Shown one piece after another: positions 52,404 through 64,000 of a stretch of DNA of 64,000 bases. This DNA is from Coccinella septempunctata (taxonomy: Eukaryota; Arthropoda; Insecta; Coleoptera; Coccinellidae). Position 1 is the stretch's first letter; every line of letters begins with the position of its first letter. The notes under the pieces were generated by a model. It was not told the DNA's origin, ran no database searches, and worked only from the letters and a program-made list of their open reading frames with translations. The position numbers and the translations under genes were made by a program. The DNA lies in assembly GCF_907165205.1 (NCBI RefSeq), contig NC_058191.1:10294501-10358500 (forward strand), given 5' to 3'.

Positions 52404-53940
52404 ACAAGGTGAGTCTTTGACTAGTACAAATATTTTAACAGTAGATTCTTGAAGTCAAAAGAAACCCTTTTTTTATATCCTTTTTTCCGATTCGGCCCTG
52501 ATAAAAAGATATGTCCATATAAGTTTTCTTAATGAGCTGTGCCACCCCTGGAAAAACAAAATTACCTTCAGAATCAGAATATGTGACACTACACATCTGA
52601 GGATCAGTGGATCTTTCAAACATAATTACTTTTTAATTTTTGAATATCAAATTACACGAAAACGGCGCATTATACGAGAAAATATGAGGAATACTTTCAT
52701 TTTAAAAAACGATCAAATATTCATAAGATGGCGTCGAACATATAGTTTCAAGAGTTGGGTTCTTTGAATTTTTGGTATTTTTATGGTTCGTAATGGTTTT
52801 AATGAAAAAACTGGAAGACGTGGGTGATATTTTGTGTTGTAAAAAGATTCAAGAAATAAATGGAAAACAATATTCTGAAATTTATTTCATTCGATAAAAC
52901 AGTTTGTGAGATAGGACTAGAATAGCTATTTATGTAACAAGTACATAAATTAGGTCTTTATGGACGAGTCCAAAAGTTTATGGCAGAGCGAGCAAAGCGA
53001 GCGAGGCCAATAACTTGGGCGAGTCCATAAAGCCTAATTATGTACAAGTTGCATACAAAGCTTTATGTTCGACTGCAATGCAGAAATTTTATTTTCTGAA
53101 ATGGCTTATCACTGAAAAACATTAAGTGTGCTTTTGATTATCTTACCTTAGTAACCAGCGAACCTTAGCAACCTTAGTAAACACAGTTGTTTACTTCCTT
53201 AATTTTGTGACAAACGTCACAATAATCCAAAAAAATGGATAGTGCTGGAGAAGAAAGCGTAGAAAATTTAGCCGTAAACGACAAAGAATCTCTCTTACCC
53301 ATTAATTTTAAAAGTGCTTATAAAAATATGTACGCAGCCTATAACAAGTCGTGTAAAACGAAGGACATTGTAAAATCAACAGAATACAGTATTCTGGCTT
53401 ATTCAATAGTGAATTGAAAGCTCACAAAAGTTCTTCGCTATGGACTACATAGATGAATCGGAGAGTACTAAAATAAGTTGTACCACCAGAATATTGGGCC
53501 AGGAAGTAGTTGATGATAGCATCAAGAGTATTGCAGATCGAAAAGTGTGCTTCCACTTCGAGCTCGACTTCCTCAGGCATGCATTTTTAGGATAACAAAA
53601 AATTTGTTTTTAATATTCACTACCACACTAATGCTTAGAAAAGTCATTCATAATTTTGTTTCAAAGTCAAAGTTCAATTTTTCTTCCTTGAATAAAGTGT
53701 TATTTGCATCTAGTAGTGTTGTCCAATAAAGTGGTGTCCAATAAAGTAGTCAATTATGGACACTAAACGAATTCATAAATAAAGTGTTTATGATTCAGTC
53801 GAACATAAATAATTTTTTTGTTTGCCTGTATCTTTTAAACCGAGCCGATTCGGAAAAAATGGTAGGGAAAAAAGTCTCTTTTGACCCCAATAATCTACTG
53901 TTGAAATATTATAATTGTTCGAGTCAAAGGTTCGCCCTGT
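52404..53940. mobile_element. GAGTCTTTGACT MITE split by a second insertion
   Basis: The left half 52404-52928 starts ACAAGGTGAGTCTTTGACTA; the right half 53807-53940 ends TCGAGTCAAAGGTTCGCCCT, its inverted repeat. The halves align with the uninterrupted copy at 58421-59076. Confidence 0.75.
52929..53806 (+). mobile_element. Insertion with a recombinase-like N-terminal frame
   Basis: This 0.88-kb segment interrupts the MITE. GCTTTATGTTCGACTGCAAT near its left end is mirrored near its right end (TGATTCAGTCGAACATAAAT). A 60-codon frame at 53235-53417 (MDSAGEESVENLAVNDKESL, SAYKNMYAAYNKSCKTKDIV, STEYSILAYSIVN) resembles the N-terminal core-binding segment of Crypton-like or tyrosine-recombinase proteins of insects. 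It is frameshifted directly after (LKAHKSSSLWTT in another frame). The assignment is tentative. Confidence 0.45.
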
Positions 53941-53999
53941 ATATCTCCTGATTTGGCCGATACATGATGAAAATAAAAAATTCATAATTAAACTAAAAA

Positions 54000-56652
54000 C
54001 TGATGTTTACTGGGGTGAGTTAACACGCATCTAGCTATAAAGAACGATACCATCCTCAGGTGGGTATGGGTGGAGATAAACTTAACAACTTAGTTTACTT
54101 TCGCTTAACTGAAGATACTACCTATCCATCGGAGATTTCAACTGTAAATCCCCATTATGGAACAGCATAACAGAGAATAGAAATGGCAAAAAACTCAAGG
54201 ATTTCGCCGAAAAACAAAATGCCATAGTTATTTGACCAGAGCTACCGATATATCTTGCTTTTGGAAGAGGAATACCAGATGTAATAGATATCGCGATATT
54301 GAAAAATATAACTCAAGAATTCTCGATTGAAACTTTGGAAGATGGAACCTCAAACCACAATCCCGTGGAATTGACAATTGGAGAAGAACCAAGAGAAAAA
54401 CTGCTGGAAATGAGAGAATATACCAATTGGACTAAATGCAGCCATTTAATACAATCGGAAATAACAGAAATTCCAACAATAAGCACTCCAGACGATCTGG
54501 AATGTGCGGTTGATAAACTGGAAGAGATTATATTGAAAGCTTACGAAAAAAGCACAAGAAGGGTGAAGAGACCAGCACCAAGTCATCCGCATGGCGATAC
54601 GCCTAAAGAAGTAAAAGATCTTATACAAGAAAATCGAAGACTCAGAAGAATATATAGGATGAACAAAAATGATCTAAATAGAAGGAACCTCAACCGACAT
54701 AGCCAAGTTCTGAAAAATGCCCTGAAAGATCTAAGAACAAGCAGATGGAACAAAAGGGTTCAAGAACTGAATACAATAGATCATTCTGCATGGAGAATGC
54801 AAAAAAGCCTACGAGGAGAAAAGACTGAAATTCCACCCCTACACGGAGAAAGGGGAATGGCTTATACCAATACTGATAAGGCAGATGCATGGCGGACTCG
54901 ATCGAACGAGAATCGAGAATAAATTACAGGATAGACGACGATAATGAATGTTTGGAAGAACTGGTTGAAGAAAGAAAACCAGCGACTGCTGAAATAGACA
55001 AGCCAACATCGCCAAATGAAATCAGGGAAATAATTAGAAGTTTGAAGAAGAGGAAAGCTCCCGGAAGCGATAAAATAACGAATGTTATGTTAAAGAAATT
55101 ACCTAGAAAAGGTATAGCCGCTCTAACAAATATCGCGAATGGAATTATGAGGATAGAACACTACCCAGAGAACCATTCAAAGAGAAAAAGTTTCCACAAA
55201 ACTACAGACCGATAAGTCTACTGTCGGCGTTAGGAAAAGTAGTAGAAAGAATTATCGCCACGAGGCTAAATGAGGAAACCAAAAATCTGGAACTAATACC
55301 ACCAGAACAGTTCGGATTCAGAAGAGAGCATTCAACAGAACAACAATTATTAAGGCTCACAGAGTACATAACAGAGGGATTCCAAAATAAACAAGCTACA
55401 AGTCTTATTTTACTAGACGTCGCCAGAGCATTCGACAGAGTATGGCATGAAGGATTAATATATAAGATGAGATGTGCTGGATATTCGATCAAAATATGCA
55501 AGTTGATCAGGAATTATCTCAAAAATAGAAGATTTTTCGTAAAAGTGGGAGGAGACTGCTCCTCAACAAGAGATATAGAGGCTGGAGTACCCAAAGGATC
55601 AGTACTTGGGCCACTTCTGTACAACATATACATCCACGATATTCCGAAAAATCCAAGAACCATGCTAACATTATATGCTGACGACACAGGCATAGCAACT
55701 CGACACCGCAACCCAGAAGTAATAGAACGAGTTCTACAAGAGACGATTGACGAAACAAATGACTGGTGCATAAAGTGGAAAATCAAGCTCAATGGACAAA
55801 AGAGCCAAGCAATATTACTACAGAAGAGAAGACTGCGACCCACAACAAAACTGGATATTGACGGGGAAGAAATCGACTGGAAAAATGAAGCCAAATATTT
55901 AGGAATAACGCTTGACAAAGGACTTACCTGGAAAAGTCATATCAAACAAGCAATCGACAAAACGAAAGCAGCGATGACTCTATCCTCTGATAGGAAGAAG
56001 AAGCCACATGTCGAAAGAGACAAAATTGAAGATAATCAAAGCCGTTGCTAGGCCTCAACTGACTTATGGATCAGTTGCCTGGGGTTTCGCGGCAAAGAGC
56101 CATATCAAAAGAATTCAGGCCACTGAAAACAAGCTGCTACGATGTGAAATAGATGCACCTTAGTTTGTCAGGAATAGACAGATTTATAAGGACCTGAAAT
56201 GGGAAACCATAACGGAATTCATGAACAGAAAAGCAGAGAAATTATTCGAAACAGCGAAAAACCATCCGAATCAAGAACTCAGGAGACTAGTGGATTACGA
56301 CCCAGAGGAAGACAAAAGGAGAATGCGAATTTACCGAAGGAGACCAAGAGATCAATTAAAAAGAGATTAAAATAACAACAGAAACTTATTGAAAAATTCA
56401 ATAAAGTGTTAATCCAATAGAGGATAAACACATAAATCCCAGCACGATAGTGTGCAAGAAGAAAACCGACCGAGAGATGAACGGTTTATGGGCAAATGCC
56501 CGGAACCAAAATTCAAGAAGCAGTTGAGTGTTTTTAGTGGGTCTCGAGCTCTGGAGAGTGAGAAACCCCACACTGTTCCCCCTCAGGAGATGAGGGTGGT
56601 TCGTCTGTCTTGCAGATATTCCCCCTGCTACACCAAAAAAAAAAAAAAAAAA
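54000..56652 (+). mobile_element. Jockey-clade LINE, decayed, with poly(A) tail
   Basis: The plus strand reads the end of an endonuclease (IGDFNCKSPLWNS near 54140, then GTSNHNPVELTIG), a connector (54299-54922), and the RT: SLKKRKAPGSDKITNVMLKK, NYRPISLLSALGKVVERII, SLILLDVARAFDRVWHEGLI, GVPKGSVLGPLLYNIYIHDI, the catalytic LTLYADDTGIA (55670-55700), KYLGITLDKGLTWKSHIKQA and ARPQLTYGSVAWG. Frameshifts occur near 54900, 55190 and 55985, and there is a stop near 56162. A 3' untranslated stretch ends in a run of about 19-20 A (56634-56652). The 5' end is truncated. Confidence 0.9.
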
Positions 56653-56949
56653 ACTATAGTGTTCTGAAAAACAGTGAGTAATATAATATAATATAACTCT
56701 AGATAACGTGAAGCACAATATAGAGTCGAGTGGGTAAAACTCAACGCATCAAAATGCATATCTTGGGTAAGTATTATTTTGAATTCATTTTAATGCACGA
56801 CAATGCAAAACAGCATTGTGGTGTTGTAATATTGTTATTAACAATATTTGCTACATGCGGTTATCGTTAGATATCAACCTCATCCAAATATTGGTTAACA
56901 ATTTGTTGACCAATCATCCAAACTCATCCAAATATTGGTTAACAATTTT

Positions 56950-57110
56950 TTATCCAACGACAAGAATGGTCTGCATGTAGCCAGGATCTGAATCCAATTG
57001 AGCTTCTCTGGAATGAAATTCAAAGAGACATTCGTATTCAATTGGGTGCAGTTATCTCCGGTAGAGGTGGGCATACGAAGTATGTATTGAAAAATGTCAA
57101 TTATGTTCTT
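56950..57110 (+). pseudogene. Tc1-like transposase C-terminal relic
   Basis: CSQDLNPIELLWNEIQRDIR and, about 45 bases later, SGRGGHTKY match the DDE glutamate region (PDLNPIE..W) and the C-terminal NARGG.T.Y of Tc1 transposases. The sequence between is deleted. It is a different family from 37144-38654. Confidence 0.65.
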
Positions 57111-58291
57111 TTTGTTTCAAATTACTGTAGAATTCCAGGCTTTTATTTGAATACGTGTACAGAGTTTGTCTCTGAAGTGTATATTCAAAAGAAATCAAGA
57201 TATCAGGGTGAAATAAAAACTGAAAGATCACCAAAAGGATGGTCTTTGTAGTAAACTGAGAGTGAACTCTACAAATTTCCCGAAACGTTCCACGGGATCT
57301 TAAGAAATTTGACTACAAATAGTGTCTGAGTATTTCGCAGAAGTGCCTCCGGTGGATAATTCGAGCTAATAGATAATATATGCAAAAATGAATTATCCCG
57401 TTCCAAATTGAATCAACTCAAAATAAAGAATAACCTACTAGAGATGAGCAACTCGAAATCTGCCCATCAAAGTGTTTTTTCATGGTGAATTGATTATATA
57501 GTTTATTCTCACATCATCTCAGATGCCTAACGGTCAAACTCGACTGTTAATAAATTGCAGTTATTCCGTTTATAATTCTGTATGAATACATCCTCGATAA
57601 GAGCTGTTTGAAAAAAAATTACGTTATCCGAAGGAGATGGACCTGGATTCTCGAAAATCTGTAGTATTTCCGAACTGATTCACGATTCAAAATGAACGAG
57701 GAAATTCCACACGTTTCGGAGAAGACTTTCACCAGCAATTGGGTCTTCGGTGGAAGCGGTTTCAATGGGGATTTCTTGCGACCCCAAAATGTTAGGAATT
57801 GGGCCATACCGACGCCAGCCACTTCGTTATTTCCCGTATAGAAGTTCTCTTTCACTGTGGCACGCCCGCTAGTGGTTTCCGATGATGATCATCTGTTACT
57901 CAAGCTTACCAGCAGTTCAACCTATTTTCTTCAAAACAAAACAAAAATCCTCATCATTCATTATGTCAAGCATTTGAAAGAGCTGTCTGATTTTCTATTG
58001 TATTTTCACTGCAGACTGAGAAAATTTTTCATGACCCGGTTAATTCAAAAATTTTTTGCATGATCCATATGTTCGAACTAGGTTTTTCCTTTCATAAGGC
58101 CCCCAGTTTAGGTTTAAGCAGAATTTAACGTCGAACTCGGCTTCGATCTGATCTGACCGGTACAATTGGGACTATGTTACTCACAAAAATTATAGAATGG
58201 TTACCTAATACAAGAATAAAACAAAAATATAAATCTTGGCCCCCGCAAATTGTAATTTTTCACTTTTTTGTATAGGAAATAGTTTTGTAAC
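57111..58291. other. Intergenic, no gene recognised
   Basis: A stretch of raised GC at 57620-57890 has open frames on both strands (78 codons minus, 57855-57619) but no motif or splice support that I can defend. Confidence 0.35.
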
Positions 58292-59753
58292 CAGTGGCGG
58301 TAGAGCTAAATGGAGGGGCCCACCCGCAGGATTTTAGCCGAAGGCTATGTTATTTATGATAAGTTTTTCTTGAAGTTTTTCAGACACTAATAATAAAGAA
58401 AAATTGATGAAAATTATATAGAGGGTGAGTCTTTGACTCGTACAAATATTTTTACACTAGTCTTGAGGTCATAAGAAGCACTTTTTTCCAATTCCATTTT
58501 TTCCGAATCGCCTCGGTGTAAAATATGAGGGCTGTTGAAAAACCACAAAAAAATATTATTTTCAGTTCTATCTCACAAACAATTTTATCGAATGAAATGA
58601 ATTTTGGAATATAGTTTTTCATTATTGATGTTTCGAACACAGGATATTACCCACGTCTTCCAGTTTTCTCATTATGACCATTCAGTTCCATAAAAATACC
58701 CAACTCTTGAAACTGAGTTGGAAGCTATCTAATGAATATTTGAACTTTTTTCTTATATTTTTTTATATAATGCGCCGTTTTCGAGTAATCTGGTGCTCAA
58801 AACTCAAAAAGTATCTGTAAAATTTGAAAAATTGGGTACTTTGGCTGAATACAACTCTATTTGAAAGATCCACAGATGTGTAGTGTCACAGAAGTAGCTT
58901 GTTATTCTGAAGGTAATTTTGTTTTTCCAGAGTGGTACAAGCTCATTATGAAAACTTAAAATGTATATTTTTTTATCAGGGCCTGATCGGAAAAAATGGT
59001 TTAGGAAAAAAGTGTTACACTGACCTCAAGAATTTACTGTTGAAAGATTAGTATGTACGAGTCAAAGACTCATCGTTTGAGCCATTCCATTATACAGAAT
59101 TTTTTTTTTCGAAAAACAAATTATTTCAACACCCCGCAGTTACTGGTTTTCTAGTGTCACTGAAGATATGAAAGAGAAAATTGCTCAGAAGCCTGAAAAA
59201 TTCTGACATTATAAGAACGATCAATAATTAAATACAATAATACAAAGATCAGATTTAACAAAAAATATCAACATGCTGATTTCACAAAGGATTAATTTTT
59301 ATTCTAATAACGGATATATCCGTTTCTAGCCCCCTATTCAATTCTCCGATCTGGTTCAAAAATTTTATGAAATTTAAAGAAGCCGCCCAATAAAATGATC
59401 ATCAGGTGGAGTTTACAGAGAGTGCCGACAAGTTTGATGAACATAAAAACTCTTAAATAGGGGAGCTCAGGGAGTGATATGCTGGGAGTGGAAACTCTAT
59501 ACCTACGTTTTTTCAAATATAATTTGGCTAATTTCTCTATTTTTCGGGATTATTTGTAACCTTCATTGTTTACTATTGAATTTATATGTTTTGTTCATTA
59601 TAATAATATCAGAAAAATATCGTGAATCGGCAAGTACCACCGAATAAAATTACGGGAGCCCTATTTACTACTTTTTCGTTTAGCTTGGGGGCTCCTTAAG
59701 TGCCGGGGCCACCCCTCGCCGCTGGGTCTGGGGGGCCTTCTGCTACGCCACTG
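58292..59753. mobile_element. hAT-type non-autonomous element with nested MITE
   Basis: Ends CAGTGGCGGTAGAGC and, mirrored, CAGTGGCGTAGCAGAAGG, both followed by G/C runs, as in hAT elements. The flanks TTTGTAAC and TTTCTACG agree at only 5 of 8 positions. No transposase inside; a MITE sits at 58421-59076. Confidence 0.6.
58421..59076. mobile_element. GAGTCTTTGACT MITE, uninterrupted copy
   Basis: The left end GAGGGTGAGTCTTTGACTCG and the right end CGAGTCAAAGACTCATCG are inverted. Subterminal AGTAGATTCTTGAGGTCA-type words are mirrored too. About 656 bp, non-coding. Confidence 0.8.
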
Positions 59754-61185
59754 TTTCTACGAGAATGTACCATGGAAAAATATTTTGTGCCCTTAGTAAA
59801 AAACACGTTTTTCAGTTTGAGCTGTAGATATGCTCATTGCAAATTTTCTATATGTCAAAGTTTTGTGTCAGTTTTGTACCGAAATTTACCCTGGGGGCTT
59901 GGGATTTAGGATGATTAGGGGAATTGGGGGTGATGGAGATATGTTTCAGAAATGATGGGTGAACTTGGATAACATATGAAGTAGGTACTAGAGCTTCAGG
60001 GGTGTTCTGTTTTGGAACAAAGTTTTGTAATATACAGTTTTACTCCGAAATGTACTTTTCCTACCCCCAAATAAAATAAGTAGATATATTATATTATCTA
60101 CCGTTTTCAATTCAGGGAATGAAGGCACGTACACCCACCTTTTTTTGAAATTGATAATTTTCTTTATGTAAATATTTTGTACTAGTTTTGCTCCAAAATA
60201 CGAATCAAAAGACATTAGCCCTGATAAACAAAATAATAATAGTAATAATTATCTGAAATCAAGAACGATACAATATATTAAAATTTCTTTATAAATTGAA
60301 CCAATATTTATGTGACAACGGCGAGTAAACTTTTGTTCTGTTTGATGTATATAATACATAGAGAGTGCAATTTATATTATGTATTTCTAATAAATTAAAT
60401 GAAGCACGAATTTATAGAATCCGAACAAATTTTTCATTTACCTATTTTTTCGAATATAAGGTGTGTTGCACCTAGGCTGGTCGATGTATTCTGTGATTTA
60501 TCCATTGAAAAGAATTGTCAATATGATATTATTTTTTATAATATAAAAGTTATAATAAATTTATTACGAAAATAGCATATTTAAAAAGAAATTAATAAGT
60601 AAATTTTGCTGAATAAATGGGTTCCCAAAAATCGTACAAAGGCAAATTCTGACCATTTTTTTTTTCACATTTTAATTTAAGGTTTATCTGAAAACTCCTA
60701 AAATATTTTTAGTAGGTACTTAGAAAAAATTTTCATATTTTCTCAAATAATTCTCAATTCGAATATGTATATATGTATAGGGTGATTCACCTCGATGGCC
60801 CTATTAGTCGTTTATGGCAAACTAATCACAATTTTTTGCTGAAAATTTGCATGTTAACATTTTCAACAATTAATTTTCTCCCTAAAATATTTTCAGGATT
60901 GTTGAGAATCCATTGAAAATTGATAGAATGACATATTGATTTATCAAAACATCATATTTTAGTTTTTTGAGAAGTAGAAAATGGTAAATAGAGTGAATGA
61001 GTTCAGCAATCAAGGCCCTTTCCCTGTTCCGCAAAAACCCAAAATGGAAGTGACTTTCAAGGGTTCCACAGCAGACGAATCCCTCTTTTTGAATAACAAG
61101 TAGTTATGAACATGATCATCGTTCCAAATAAATTATGAACAAGAATTCCATTATCGGTCTCAGGAATAGAAATATTGTCAAAATA
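59754..61185. other. Intergenic, AT-rich
   Basis: No gene recognised. A repeat word, AGGGTGATTCACCTCGATGG, lies near 60779. Confidence 0.4.
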
Positions 61186-61189
61186 TTCT

Positions 61190-61395
61190 CTCAGGGACGT
61201 TTCGACTCCTTTATTTGGCCTTCCTCAGACGTCAGAATGAAAAACACAATCCGCTGTTCATTGAATTTATTACATCGATGTATAATTTCCTCCTCCGTTT
61301 CGAAATTTTGCCGGTTTTTATTTTTATTCCTGAGTACTTTCATATAAGTGTTTATTATTCTGACGCCAATAAAGAGTCGAAACGTGGCTAAAATA
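61190..61395. repeat. Inverted pair of GAGTCGAAACGT motifs, possibly hammerhead-like
   Basis: On the minus strand at about 61235-61190 the order CTGAGGA, then GCCAAATAAAGGAGTC, then GAAACGT resembles a hammerhead ribozyme core (CUGANGA, stem II, GAAA). On the plus strand 61360-61388 carries a shorter version (CTGACGCCAATAAAGAGTCG then AAACGT). Such inverted hammerhead motifs are known from Penelope-like elements. Stem pairing is imperfect, so this is tentative. Confidence 0.4.
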
Positions 61396-64000
61396 ATAGA
61401 TTATACATATTTTTTCTTCTTTCCTAGATCGAACCTAGAGTTTTTGTTCATAATTCATGGGGAAAGATACTCATGGTCGGTTAACAAGAAGTTATTTAAA
61501 TTTTTCAAAGACTGGTACACTACAGAATAATATGGAAGCTGTATAGTTTTAAGATCGTTTGACTTTGCTGTCTTCTCTGTTGTGAACTGTGATTCCCTCT
61601 TATACCACAAACTTTGATTAGGAGTGTTTGGCGTTTTTTCTGGTATTTTTAAGGCTTTATCAATCCAATACAATAATGAACCTTTTTATGAAATTTGCAA
61701 CGTTTTTTGTAGTTATCTGATATAATTCTATTCACTATTGACTGAAGAGGTTGATGATTCAGTGGTTTGCAGAAAACCCAAAATTTTCCCCCAAAACTCT
61801 CTCATTCACCTGCGTTTCAGCATGACGAAGTCTTGGACGTGTAAAACCGCCTATCAAGAATGTCCAACATCTTCAGCACCGAACTACAGGTCTGTAAGAG
61901 GTAAGTGGGTCATCGTATATAAACCCAAGTTCAAGGTATCGAGGAACTACTCGAAGTAGTGCCGCAAGTGAAGAAGCATCTTCATAGTGTCTTATTACCT
62001 GTTTACTTGTGCTGTCCGTTATCCTGGTGAAAATATCTTGCAAGGTGAGCGACATTTGTTTTTGTCCGTAGTTTCGAGAAGGGCCAATAGATTTTATCGG
62101 GGTGGTTTTACCAAGAATATTATATGACTCATCACTGGTGGATTTTAAGAGATTTTCAACAAGGCACCTAATACAGAAAATTTTTTTCCATCACTTGAGA
62201 AATTTTTGGATATTTTATATTTACTTGATGTTTATCCGCTCTTCCTATTAAGTATCTTCAAAAATAATCCAATAAATTATTATAAAAAATTCTATTTTTG
62301 GGGTTGAAAATGTTTGTGTTCCTTCAGAGAAATCATTGAATAGAAAACCAAAAATAATTATTGTATATCTACTTTTCGAATGAGCATACCAAGTAGGCAC
62401 TCAAAATAGAAAATATAATTTTAAATTTTACATATTCGGCGCAGATCATGTGAATTAAGATTAGCATTTTACGTATATTTCAAGAATACTATAGTATATT
62501 ATTATTTGTTTATATTGTATCTTTCATCTTATAATTCAGATTTTTTTCTATACGATTTTGTGAACAACGAATAAATAGGTACATGACGTACATGTTGAAG
62601 ATGTACAAAAAATGTACAAAATCCATAATATAGTCAGTTATCATTTCCGCTAAAAAATATCTACATATCCGCCTATCATATTTGTCTCACAAAAAATGGA
62701 ATTCTTTTGAACATTATCAAAGCTAATTGTCCAATTTGATGACAAGAACTTCTAATTTTTCCAATATTCAATATACTGAAGATTATATTTTTTGAAGTCC
62801 CAATCATTTTTATACAAAATTACCCTCTAAAATGAGTTACTTTTAACGCTCAGTGTATAACAGAAAACGAAAAACCTGATTCAGTTTGAATTTCCTCCAA
62901 TTTTTCCAAATTCTTCTTAGATATAACAAAATTTTCTAATTGTATTTATTTAAACATTTTATAATATGACCTTCGAAGTAGAAGTACCAGAGCAGGTTTA
63001 CACAACAAGCATAGGTTATTTATTGACACCCCCTATCTACAATGCTCATACCTGTACAGAGAAATGATTGATTTACTGTCGAAGTCAGTTATGAATGCGG
63101 CGTTTTCGTTAGTTCGTGCTTGCGAAGAAGAAATTGTCTTAAACCAGTGACTCAAAATTAGATTTGGTTAATCCCGAAGAAATTTGGAAACTTTTGACAA
63201 TTCTTCCACTGAGCATCAGGTTCAACTTTTTGAACGACACCTGTACTTGAGGATGTTATTTTGATACTCACCATGTCATTATCTGACTTATGCAGATTTA
63301 AAAACAAAAATTTTACAATAGCATATTGGAATCAAATACTTAACTTCAAAACATTGATTTTGATTGATCAAAAATGCATAATGCTCAATTAAGATGAATT
63401 TATACGATGTTTGTAATTGTTACATGGCATGAGATAATTTCCAATTTTTTGAAAATCTTTGCATAAATATGTTACATTTTCTGCAATTGAAATCTGACAA
63501 CTAGACAACTAGTGTTGAAAAAGAATTTTTTGTTCAATACATACTTTGTGAAATCAAAGTATCAAAATATGAAGAATGTTACTTCTTTGCTTATTTTCAA
63601 TGTCGTCTCTTCTCCATAAATTTTTGTCTGTTTTCTCTTTAGTTAGTTGTTGAATGAACAATGGCATAAAGAATTATTACCTAGTGATCTCAACTAGGTC
63701 TCAGGTATTATAGCAGATTCTAATCACATTCCCGAATCCATATTTCCGCATCATCTCATTATCTTAATTACGAAGTACCGATGTTTCACTTAATTACCCA
63801 TTCATTTTTTAATACCATCAATACTAGCACATCTCAGAAAACAGTTATCTAAATTACAAGTAAATCATCTAATCTTAGCTCGAGAAGGCCTGAGTTTCAA
63901 TCAGTTCGTTGCTATTAAGAAAATAACTGTTTGAAGAGTGTATTAACTCAATTAACAAGCAGAAGTGGTGATCACCAATACGAATGATGTAAACTGGCTC
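61396..64000. other. Intergenic, AT-rich, to the window end
   Basis: The frames 61738-61959 (+) and 61873-62055 (-) overlap on opposite strands and have no motif I can name. I see no splice-supported gene, RNA gene or element ends. Confidence 0.4.

Noticed and set aside
56634..56652. Poly(A) run as a gene terminator
   Set aside because: It is the tail of the Jockey LINE copy, directly following its 3' untranslated region.
57619..57855. 78-codon minus-strand frame in a stretch of raised GC
   Set aside because: Both strands are open over the same stretch, no motif or splice partner is visible; left unassigned.

Overview
The window reads as AT-rich chromosomal DNA from an arthropod, most likely an insect (a beetle would fit, but this is inference). 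The evidence is short introns of about 50-60 bp with GT-AG ends, insect-style genes, and heavy loads of R1, Jockey and RTE LINEs, a gypsy LTR element, hAT and Tc1 transposons and many MITEs. There is no operon structure, prophage, CRISPR array or rRNA.

Gene layout. (1) 2355-3005 (+) is the last exon of the acyl-CoA synthetase/PQQ-repeat gene AASDH; the rest lies upstream of the window. (2) A seven-exon F-box gene lies on the minus strand from 23984 down to 4486. All splice phases agree and give 424 codons. Its fifth intron is 17.1 kb long. (3) 25002-26093 (+) is a three-exon RWD plus RING-H2 gene, head to head with the F-box gene. (4) 27424-28068 (+) is an intronless type I membrane protein. 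(5) 32443-48479 (+) is a three-exon gene of about 3,119 codons with an 8.7-kb last exon, encoding a very large lysine/glutamate/serine-rich protein that I cannot name.

Transposon landscape. The F-box intron holds a 12.5-kb composite insertion (8520-21041). It has two 3,135-bp inverted arms with no length difference and no mismatch where compared, and it split an RTE LINE with an 8-bp duplication, GGCTGATA. A hAT copy is complete in the right arm but cut off in the left arm, so the left arm looks like a copy of the right. The flanks and loop carry R1, Jockey and RTE fragments. A Tc1 element with two stop codons sits in an intron of the giant gene. A decayed Jockey element with a poly(A) tail lies at 54.0-56.65 kb. 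A gypsy remnant at the left edge has an OARD1-like macro domain behind its integrase.

Most unusual signal. Between about 26.4 and 28.8 kb there are at least a dozen tiny palindromic insertions of 14-44 bp. Most begin with CA and end with TG. At least seven have exact 8-bp direct repeats on both sides. They include recurring families (arms CAGAGATATAGA, CAGAGACAA, CATTGAACT, CAAAGAGG) and can be nested. One has an empty site in a related repeat copy at 1756-1763 of this same window. They look like a hAT-type micro-element population far shorter than ordinary MITEs.
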